Assembly (NCBI GenBank): GCA_025465095.1
Contig: JAODME010000035.1
Span: 1-42,750, forward strand
Reading direction: 5' to 3'
Source: Microbacteriaceae bacterium
GTDB lineage: Bacteria; Actinomycetota; Actinomycetes; Actinomycetales; Microbacteriaceae
Length of the DNA: 42,750 bases
Position numbers and translations under genes: made by a program. How positions within the stretch are numbered: the first letter of the stretch is position 1; the number at the start of each line of letters is the position of its first letter. The notes beneath the pieces are model-generated. The model had not been told where the DNA came from. It did no database searches and worked only from the letters and a program-made list of their open reading frames with translations. Shown in pieces: positions 36,593-42,750 of this stretch.

Positions 36593-38027
36593 CGATCAGG
36601 GGCTGCTCGATCCGCTTGCCAATGGCACCCGGGCGACCGAGCTCACTCGGGACAGCGCCTTCCTGCAGGCGATGGTCGATGCCGAACTCGGGCTGACTCT
36701 TGCGCTCATCGACGCCGGGCTGGTGCCGGGCTGGATGGGCGCAGTCTGCGAGCAACTCGCGGATGCGTCGCGACTCGACCTCGCCGCAATCGCCGCGGAG
36801 GGACGGGCGGGGGGCAACCCCGTCATTCCACTCGTCAAGCATCTAGGAGCCAGGGCAGAGACTTTTCGATCGGGAGCATCCGACCACCTGCATGTCGGAG
36901 CGACTAGCCAGGACATCCTCGACACGGCGACCATGCTCGTGACGCGCCGTGTTGCCGGGGAGATGCTCGCGCAGCTCGGAACTCTCGCCGACGGTCTCGC
37001 CGTACTGGCAGACCAGCACCGCGCCACGCCCATGGTCGGCCGCACTCTTGGCCAGCATGCCTCGCCGACGAGTTTCGGTTTTGTCGCGGCCAGCTGGCTG
37101 GACGCGGTACTGCAGGCGAAGGACCGCCTCGCCGCTGAACGTGCCTCCCTCCCGATCCAGCTGGGCGGCGCCGTCGGCACCTTGGCCGTGCTCAGCTCGA
37201 TCGCGTCGGAGCGCCTGCCTGATTCGCCCCCCGCGCAGACCATCGACCTCGTCCTTGGCCTTTTCGCGCGGCGACTCGGCCTCGCCGAACCGGTGATCCC
37301 ATGGCACACCAACCGGCTGGTCGTCACCGGTATCGCCTCGGCGCTCGCCGCAGCCACAGGAGCCGTTGGGGCGTTCGCGCTCGACGTCACAGTGCTGTCG
37401 CGCACAGAGATCGGCGAATTGAGTGAACGGCTTTCCCCGGGCGAGGGTGGCTCGTCGGCGATGCCGCACAAACGCAACCCCGTCACGGCGGTGCTCGTAA
37501 CGGCAGCAGCACGGCAGACGCCCGCCCTCCTTGCCACGCTCTACTCGAGCCTGCTCGCGGAGGGCCAGCGTCCGAGCGGAGCCTGGCACGCCGAATGGGC
37601 GGCGCTGCGCACGTTGGAGAGCGTCGCGGTCGCGGCCGTGACGGGAGCCGTAGATCTTGCCGCTCGACTCGACGTCGATAGCGGGCGGATGCTGGCCAAC
37701 CTCGACTTGACCGAGGGGCTGGTGTTCAGTGAGAGGGTCACGACGATTCTCGCGGAGGCGCTTGGCAAGGCGCGCGCCTTCGATCTCGTGGGGCGCGCCT
37801 CCCGCGAGGCATACGAAACGGGCAGGCCGCTGCGTGTGGTGCTCTCGGCCTACCTCGCCGCGGACTCTCCCCTCCGACAATCCGACGACGACGCGCTGCG
37901 CGCTCGGGTGTGGTCTGCGTTCGACCTCACCGATTTCGGCCACAGCGACGCCGGTATCGACAGGGCGCTCCGGCGACACCGTGGGCTCGAGGCCACGATC
38001 AACGAGGAAGGGACACCGGTGGCATGA
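36585..38027 (+). CDS. pcaB: 3-carboxy-cis,cis-muconate cycloisomerase
   Basis: 480 residues from the ATG at 36585; an earlier open frame within pcaG is a shadow. Fumarase/aspartase superfamily signature GGSSAMPHKRNPV at about residue 285, with LHVGATSQDILDTA and GRTLGQHASPTSFG, as in bacterial CMLE. It forms 4-carboxymuconolactone from PcaHG's product. Length slightly exceeds the usual 450 because of the C-terminal region after residue 400. Stop overlaps pcaL by four bases. Confidence 0.93.
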   Translation: MPDDQGLLDPLANGTRATELTRDSAFLQAMVDAELGLTLALIDAGLVPGWMGAVCEQLADASRLDLAAIAAEGRAGGNPVIPLVKHLGARAETFRSGASDHLHVGATSQDILDTATMLVTRRVAGEMLAQLGTLADGLAVLADQHRATPMVGRTLGQHASPTSFGFVAASWLDAVLQAKDRLAAERASLPIQLGGAVGTLAVLSSIASERLPDSPPAQTIDLVLGLFARRLGLAEPVIPWHTNRLVVTGIASALAAATGAVGAFALDVTVLSRTEIGELSERLSPGEGGSSAMPHKRNPVTAVLVTAAARQTPALLATLYSSLLAEGQRPSGAWHAEWAALRTLESVAVAAVTGAVDLAARLDVDSGRMLANLDLTEGLVFSERVTTILAEALGKARAFDLVGRASREAYETGRPLRVVLSAYLAADSPLRQSDDDALRARVWSAFDLTDFGHSDAGIDRALRRHRGLEATINEEGTPVA

Positions 38028-39235
38028 GCCAGCCCATCGTTCGCGGCACCATCCAGCAGGCCACGGGTGGTGACCCCGACCCGCAGACCGTCGTGCTCGG
38101 ATCGTCTCTCGGTACGACCACGGCGTTGTGGGATGGCGTCGTGCCGGCGCTTGCCGAACACTACCGGGTACTCCGATTCGATCTGCCCGGTCATGGGTTG
38201 AGCCCGGCTACGACAGAACCTTTCGGTGTCGCGGACCTCGCCGACGCCGTCATTGCGCTCGTCGATTCGGTTGGCGGCGGCACCTTTCATTACGCTGGAA
38301 TCTCGCTCGCGGGAACGGTCGGACTCGAGCTCGCCCTCCGCCATCCCGATCGGCTGCGCAACCTGGCTGTCATCTGTTCCGGCGCGAAGATCGGTGCTGC
38401 GGAGGGTTGGCTCACGCGAGCCGGGCAGATCCGCGCCGGCGGCACCGCATCTGTCGTGGCGGGCAGCGCGGAGCGATGGTTCGCTCCGGGGTTCCTCGAT
38501 CGCGATCCCGCCGCGGGATCCGCAGCCCTCAGCACATTGCTCGACGTCGACGACGAATCATACGCACTGTGCTGCGAGGCTCTCGCGGCCTTCGACGTCA
38601 CGACAGAAGTTCAGGGCATCCGATCGCCCACCTTGTGCGCGTCGGGCGAATTCGACCTGCCGACACCTACCGCTCAGCTGCAGGACCTCGCCGCTCGAAT
38701 ACCAGGCGCTCGGCACGTGACTATCGCCGGCGTCGCCCACCTGCCCGCGCTCGAACGGCCCGACACGGTCGCCGCGCTGCTTCTCGAATTCCTGGCGCCT
38801 CCGAACGAGCCGGTGCCGCGTCCGACCGCGGACGACACGTACGCGGCCGGTCTCGTGGTGCGGCGGTCCGTTCTCGGCGACGCGCACGTGGACGCGGCGA
38901 CAGCCGCGATCACGTCGGAGACGGCCGACTTTCAGGACTTCATCACCCGCTACGCGTGGGGCGAGATCTGGACCAGGCCCGGACTCGACCGGCGCACGAG
39001 AAGCTTTCTCACGATCGCGAGCCTCGTCACGGGCGGTCATGAGCACGAGCTCGCTCTTCATGTGCGTGCCGCGCTGCGTAACGGGCTCGCTCGCGCCGAG
39101 ATCAGCGAGGCCATTCTGCACACGGCGATCTACGCGGGAGTGCCAGCCGCCAATTCGGCGATGGGTGTTGCACGGGACACCTTCGCCTCCATCGATGCCG
39201 CAGCCGCCGATTCCTCCTCGCCTGAACTTCCCTGA
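38024..39235 (+). CDS. pcaL: Fused 3-oxoadipate enol-lactone hydrolase / 4-carboxymuconolactone decarboxylase
   Basis: 403 residues from the ATG at 38024 (ATGA overlap with pcaB). Residues 1-265 are an alpha/beta-hydrolase (PcaD part): LGSSLGTTTALWD, FDLPGHGLS, nucleophile Ser94 in AGISLAG, and the His in VAHLPALERP. Residues about 275-400 are a carboxymuconolactone decarboxylase (PcaC part): VRRSVLGDAHVDAAT, WGEIWTRPGLDRRTRSFLTIA, HVRAALRNGL. The PcaD-PcaC fusion, in this order, is the actinobacterial PcaL. It carries out the decarboxylation and lactone hydrolysis that give 3-oxoadipate. Confidence 0.95.
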   Translation: MSQPIVRGTIQQATGGDPDPQTVVLGSSLGTTTALWDGVVPALAEHYRVLRFDLPGHGLSPATTEPFGVADLADAVIALVDSVGGGTFHYAGISLAGTVGLELALRHPDRLRNLAVICSGAKIGAAEGWLTRAGQIRAGGTASVVAGSAERWFAPGFLDRDPAAGSAALSTLLDVDDESYALCCEALAAFDVTTEVQGIRSPTLCASGEFDLPTPTAQLQDLAARIPGARHVTIAGVAHLPALERPDTVAALLLEFLAPPNEPVPRPTADDTYAAGLVVRRSVLGDAHVDAATAAITSETADFQDFITRYAWGEIWTRPGLDRRTRSFLTIASLVTGGHEHELALHVRAALRNGLARAEISEAILHTAIYAGVPAANSAMGVARDTFASIDAAAADSSSPELP

Positions 39236-39256
39236 ACGCAGACCCAAGGACTCCCA

Positions 39257-40045
39257 ATGGACAAGACCTACCTCTCCGCCGCAGACGCCGTTGCCGATAT
39301 CGGCAACGGCTCGTCGCTCGCCGTCGGTGGATTCGGCCTCGTCGGCGTGCCGATCGTGTTGATACGTGCGCTCCTCGCGCGCGGCAGCGCCGACCTGCAC
39401 GTCGTATCGAACAATTGCGGCGTCGACGGCTGGGGGCTCGGGGAGCTGCTCTCCGAAGGCCGAATCAGCCGTGTGACCGCCTCCTACATCGGTGAGAACA
39501 AGGACTTCGCGAGGCGGTACCTCGGCGGGGAGCTCGAGGTCGAGCTCACACCGCAGGGCACCCTTGCCGAGCGCATGCGCGCGGGGGGATCAGGCATTCC
39601 GGCCTTCTTCACGGCGAGCGGGGTCGGCACGCTGGTTGCTGACGGCGGACTGCCCTGGCGATACGGTCCGGGCGGCGAGGTCACGGTGCAGTCGCTACCC
39701 AAGGAGACACGCACGCTCGCCTCGCTCGGCCAGGAGCGTGAGTATGTGCTCGAGGAGGCGATTGTCACCGATTTCGCGCTCATCCGGGCCGCGCGTGGGG
39801 ACCGGCACGGCAACCTCGTGTTTGAGAAGTCGGCACGCAACTTCAATCCGGTCGCCGGCATGGCGGGCCGCATTACGATCGCCGAGGTGGACGAATTGGT
39901 CGAGCCGGGCGAGATCGACCCGGACAGCGTCCACCTCGCAGGAATCTACGTCGACCGCATCATTCAATTGAGTGCGCAGGATGCCGCAGACCTTCCCGTT
40001 GAGAAGGTCACGGTCCGTCCCCGCCCGACAACCCACGAGAGCTGA
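39257..40045 (+). CDS. pcaI: 3-oxoadipate CoA-transferase, subunit A
   Basis: 262 residues, ATG at 39257 with AAGGA upstream. Class I CoA-transferase alpha chain: GSSLAVGGFGLVGVP with the Gly-rich CoA loop, NNCGVDGWGLG, and NFNPVAGMAGRITIAEVDELVEPGEIDPDSVHLAG near the end. With PcaJ it moves CoA from succinyl-CoA to 3-oxoadipate. General SCOT-like subunits look similar, but the pca operon settles the role. Gap to pcaJ is three bases. Confidence 0.92.
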   Translation: MDKTYLSAADAVADIGNGSSLAVGGFGLVGVPIVLIRALLARGSADLHVVSNNCGVDGWGLGELLSEGRISRVTASYIGENKDFARRYLGGELEVELTPQGTLAERMRAGGSGIPAFFTASGVGTLVADGGLPWRYGPGGEVTVQSLPKETRTLASLGQEREYVLEEAIVTDFALIRAARGDRHGNLVFEKSARNFNPVAGMAGRITIAEVDELVEPGEIDPDSVHLAGIYVDRIIQLSAQDAADLPVEKVTVRPRPTTHES

Positions 40046-40048
40046 TCG

Positions 40049-40726
40049 ATGACACTCACCCGCAATGAGATGGCGGCTCGCGCCGCCCTCGAACTCGCCG
40101 ATGGCAGCTATGTGAACCTGGGCATCGGGCTACCGACCCTCATTCCGAACTTCCTCGCGCCCGGCACGAGCGTCATCCTGCATTCTGAGAATGGCGTGCT
40201 CGGCGTCGGCCCCTACCCCTGGGAAGGGGAGGAGGATCCGAAGCTCATCAACGCAGGCAAGGAGACGATTACTGTCAATGCCGGCGCGGCGTACTTCGAC
40301 TCCGCGCAGAGCTTCGGCATGATCCGCGGCGGCATGATCGACGTCGCCGTGCTTGGCGCGATGCAGGTCTCCGCGACCGGCGACATCGCGAACTGGGCTG
40401 TGCCCGGCAAGATGATCAAGGGGATGGGCGGCGCGATGGATCTCGTGCACGGTGCCGACAACGTGATCGTGCTCATGGAGCACACGACGAAGGACGGCGA
40501 GTTCAAAATCGTCGACGAGTGCTCGTTGCCGCTCACAGGGAAACGCGTAGTGACCCGGATCATCACGGATCTCGCTGTCATCGACGTGACGCCAGACGGG
40601 CTCGTGCTGCGCGAGGTCGCAGCAGGACTTACCGTTGCCGACGTGCAGGCCGCGACCGGGGTGCCACTGATCCTCGAGGGTGACCCCACCATCATCCGCA
40701 CCGCCCAGACCGAGGTGACGGGATGA
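40049..40726 (+). CDS. pcaJ: 3-oxoadipate CoA-transferase, subunit B
   Basis: 225 residues, ATG at 40049. The catalytic Glu is in [12 protein letters not shown], followed by [26 protein letters not shown] and [19 protein letters not shown], all beta-chain hallmarks. Partner of PcaI. The stop overlaps the pcaF start (ATGA). Confidence 0.93.
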   Translation: MTLTRNEMAARAALELADGSYVNLGIGLPTLIPNFLAPGTSVILHSENGVLGVGPYPWEGEEDPKLINAGKETITVNAGAAYFDSAQSFGMIRGGMIDVAVLGAMQVSATGDIANWAVPGKMIKGMGGAMDLVHGADNVIVLMEHTTKDGEFKIVDECSLPLTGKRVVTRIITDLAVIDVTPDGLVLREVAAGLTVADVQAATGVPLILEGDPTIIRTAQTEVTG

Positions 40727-41946
40727 GTGCCGGCGCTTTGCGGGAGGTTGTGATCTGCGAACCGCTGCGCACCCCGATCGGCAGGTTCGGAGGCGTCTTC
40801 AAGTCTGTCGAGCCGGCGGACCTTGCGGCGACGGTCATCCGGGCCCTGATCGAGCGAACCGGGATCGACGGGGCGATGGTCGACGACGTGATCCTCGGTC
40901 AGAGCTATTCCACGGCAGAGGCCGCCTCGGTCGGCCGCGTCGCCGCGCTCAACGCGGGGCTGCCGGTGACTGTCGGCGGGATGCAGGTCGACCGGCGTTG
41001 CGGGTCCGGCCTTCAGGCTGTGCTCGACGCCGCCATGCAGGTGCAAACCGGGGTGAGCAATCTCGCGATCGCGGGAGGCGTCGATTCCATGAGCCGGGCG
41101 CCGTTCTACACCGTCGACTCGAGGTTCGGAGTCGACGGCACGGGCGGTATCCGATTGCGCGACGCTCTCTCGCGCGGTCGCGAGACGGCGGGAGGCAGGG
41201 ATTACCCCGTACCGGGCGGAATGCTCGAAACCGCCGAGAACCTTCGGCGCGACTACGCGATCGGTCGCGAAGAACAGGATGCGCTGGCGTTGCGCTCCCA
41301 ACAGCGGGCCGCTCGTGCGGTCGCGGAGGGGCGCTTCGACGACGAGATTGTGCCTGTCACGGTGCCCGGACGCAAAGGGTCTCTCGTCATCGACAAGGAC
41401 GAGACACCGCGTGACTCCAGCCTCGAGGCCCTCGCCGCCCTTCGTCCGATTCTGAAGGGGACGGATGACGCAGCGACAGTCACCGCTGGCAACGCGAGCG
41501 GCCAGAATGATGCCGCCGCGGCCTGCATCGTCACGACCCCGGAGCGTGCGGCCGAGCTGGGCCTCACGCCGATGGTGCGGCTCGTCGGGTGGGCCCGTGC
41601 TGGCGTGGAACCTTCGCGCATGGGAATCGGACCGGTTCCGGCAACCGCCAGGGTGCTCGAAAGAGCCGGCCTGACCCTGGGCGAGATGGATCTCATCGAA
41701 CTCAATGAGGCCTTCGCCGCCCAGGTGCTTGCCGTGAGCCGCGAGTGGGGCTTCACAGATGCGGACTGGGAGAAGACCAACGTCAACGGCTCAGGAATAT
41801 CTCTCGGGCATCCGGTCGGCGCGACGGGTGCGCGCATCCTCGCCACCGGGTCACGGCAGTTGCAGCGGTCTGGAGGGCGCTACCTGCTCGAGACGATGTG
41901 TATCGGCGGCGGTCAGGGTCTCTCGGCGATCTTCGAGCGCGCCTAG
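40723..41946 (+). CDS. pcaF: 3-oxoadipyl-CoA thiolase (acetyl-CoA acyltransferase)
   Basis: 407 residues, ATG at 40723. Thiolase catalytic residues: nucleophilic Cys in [10 protein letters not shown], His in [15 protein letters not shown], and Cys in [11 protein letters not shown]-like text at the end; NEAFAAQ is also present. It splits 3-oxoadipyl-CoA to succinyl-CoA and acetyl-CoA, ending the pathway and the operon. The closest general alternatives are other acetyl-CoA C-acyltransferases, but the operon context fits PcaF. Confidence 0.93.
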   Translation: MSAGALREVVICEPLRTPIGRFGGVFKSVEPADLAATVIRALIERTGIDGAMVDDVILGQSYSTAEAASVGRVAALNAGLPVTVGGMQVDRRCGSGLQAVLDAAMQVQTGVSNLAIAGGVDSMSRAPFYTVDSRFGVDGTGGIRLRDALSRGRETAGGRDYPVPGGMLETAENLRRDYAIGREEQDALALRSQQRAARAVAEGRFDDEIVPVTVPGRKGSLVIDKDETPRDSSLEALAALRPILKGTDDAATVTAGNASGQNDAAAACIVTTPERAAELGLTPMVRLVGWARAGVEPSRMGIGPVPATARVLERAGLTLGEMDLIELNEAFAAQVLAVSREWGFTDADWEKTNVNGSGISLGHPVGATGARILATGSRQLQRSGGRYLLETMCIGGGQGLSAIFERA

Positions 41947-42400
41947 GCAGGCCAGGCGAGGGTTCGGTTTCTCGCTCCGAGTGCTTTCGGTGGTGCGGAA
42001 TCTGGGAGACGCCGGCGGTGATCGCGATCCGCGACGCACTTCAGCACATCCACGAGGGCACGATCGACGCAGGACCGCCGTTCTTCAGGCCGCGGCCGCC
42101 CCCTCTGGGTTGTGATTCGGTCCCGATCCCTCCATCCAGGCGCGCTGCACCATTGCTGGCATGATCAGAAACCCCCGGGCAGTGGCTTGGGGGCGCACAT
42201 TCGACAACGTGCAAGACCTTCGCATGGTCGATGGGCGCGGGCGGTTCTCGGTATGGGGATAGCATGCGACCCCGTTACGGATCTCGAGGCGTTCACCCGC
42301 CGTCACCTCGCTACCATTCGCACCGAGTTCGGGCTGTTCGGCCGCCAGGTTTCCGTCTCCTTCCGCTCGATTTAGTGAACGACGTCGCCTGCGATCACGG
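41947..42400. other. Intergenic stretch after pcaF, no convincing gene
   Basis: About 450 bases between the converging pcaF and aldehyde dehydrogenase genes. I see no strong terminator and no complete gene. Two short plus-strand frames (42161-42262, 33 residues; 42253-42375, 40 residues) have some coding-like codon use but no start signals. The second is treated below as a possible gene remnant. Confidence 0.5.
42253..42375 (+). pseudogene. Possible remnant of an Lrp/AsnC-type regulator C-terminus
   Basis: The 40-residue frame contains DPVTDLEAFTRRHLATI followed by QVSVSFRSI, which loosely resembles the last helix and strand of Lrp/AsnC ligand-binding domains. There is no upstream DNA-binding part in any frame. 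The match is weak and may be chance in high-GC DNA. Confidence 0.2.
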
Positions 42401-42750
42401 TTAGAACGGGTACGGAGCGATCTCCGGTCGCATGGTGAGCCACTGAGTCTCGGTGAATGCTTCGATGTTGGCGGCGGAACCGCCGAATCGCGACCCGGTG
42501 CCGGATGCCGCGACGCCACCGAATGGGGCGTTGGCCTCGTCGGACACAGTCTGGCCGTTGATGTGCACGATGCCGCTCGGCACCGCGTCTGCGATCCTCA
42601 TCGCCTGACCGACTTCGCCCAGTATGCCGAGCGTAAGCCCGTACTCGACATCGCGGGCGATCTCGATCGCTTCCTCTATCGAAGAGTAGGCGATGATGGG
42701 TGCGACAGGCCCGAAGATCTCCTCCGACCAGGCCCGATGCGTGGTTTGTA
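42401..42750 (-). CDS. Vanillin/benzaldehyde-type aldehyde dehydrogenase, C-terminal part (cut by right edge)
   Basis: The last 115 codons of an aldehyde dehydrogenase are visible; the start and the catalytic Cys/Glu lie outside the window. The fragment begins just before EEIFGPVAPI, includes GLTLGILGE, and ends with INGQTVSDEANAPFGGVAASGTGSRFG-type text (INGQTVSDE, APFGGVAASG, RFGG), a C-terminus typical of vanillin, benzaldehyde and salicylaldehyde dehydrogenases. Converting vanillin or a related benzaldehyde to the acid would feed the O-demethylases. It converges with pcaF and so belongs to another transcription unit. Confidence 0.85.
   Translation of the reverse strand, partial: QTTHRAWSEEIFGPVAPIIAYSSIEEAIEIARDVEYGLTLGILGEVGQAMRIADAVPSGIVHINGQTVSDEANAPFGGVAASGTGSRFGGSAANIEAFTETQWLTMRPEIAPYPF

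Noticed and set aside
41947-42400. Small frames after pcaF as genes
   Set aside because: No ribosome-binding sites and no family match apart from a weak likeness to an Lrp/AsnC tail; kept only as a low-confidence remnant.

Overview
The window is high-GC DNA with tightly packed, often overlapping operons and frequent GTG starts. It looks like an actinobacterial chromosome, probably Microbacteriaceae (inferred from codon use, the fused pcaL gene and the regulator set, not from a marker gene). I see no rRNA, tRNA, insertion sequence, phage gene or CRISPR array. Nearly everything can be read as catabolism of plant-derived compounds: one sugar or polyol operon and a large island for methoxylated (lignin-type) aromatic acids.

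Layout. (1) 1-8645, minus strand: one long operon in transcription order split transketolase (N then C half), zinc alcohol dehydrogenase, ribose-type ABC importer (ATPase, permease, binding lipoprotein), short-chain dehydrogenase, ketose 3-epimerase-like TIM barrel and, cut by the left edge, a cyclodeaminase/methenyl-THF cyclohydrolase-type protein. (2) 8898-14391, plus strand: aldehyde dehydrogenase, MarR regulator, then metF-purU and a LigM-type O-demethylase. (3) 14506-16799: PadR regulator and CocE-type hydrolase. (4) 16929-21628, minus: five-gene branched-chain-amino-acid-type ABC importer, divergent from a 6-phosphogluconate-dehydrogenase-like gene (21855-22643). (5) 22661-25772: IclR regulator, second LigM-like O-demethylase, GntR regulator. 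(6) 25776-29255, minus: galB-galC-galD followed by a VOC-fold extradiol dioxygenase. (7) 29460-33138, plus: third and fourth O-demethylases and folD. (8) 33190-41946, plus: IclR regulator, then pobA-pcaH-pcaG-pcaB-pcaL-pcaI-pcaJ-pcaF. (9) 42401 to the end, minus: C-terminal part of a vanillin/benzaldehyde-type aldehyde dehydrogenase.

How it fits together (inference from families and context). Aryl methyl ethers would be demethylated by four tetrahydrofolate-dependent O-demethylases. The methyl-THF formed would be oxidised by MetF and FolD and released as formate by PurU, which returns THF without spending ATP. Vanillate-type products become protocatechuate, which is cleaved by PcaHG and taken to succinyl-CoA and acetyl-CoA; PobA feeds 4-hydroxybenzoate into the same route. 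Syringate-type products become gallate (or 3-O-methylgallate). For these the window has the three lower-pathway enzymes GalD, GalB and GalC but no LigAB/GalA-type dioxygenase. In its place sits a type I (VOC) extradiol dioxygenase whose usual acid-base histidine is a tyrosine.

The strongest candidates for something new are that VOC enzyme as an alternative gallate-ring-cleaving dioxygenase, the split of the four O-demethylases into two active-site types (two keep LigM Arg122 and Tyr31, two have Leu/His and Phe), and three matching operator-like sites (ATTGTTGACAAT type) that may tie the gal operon and the importer to the GntR regulator.
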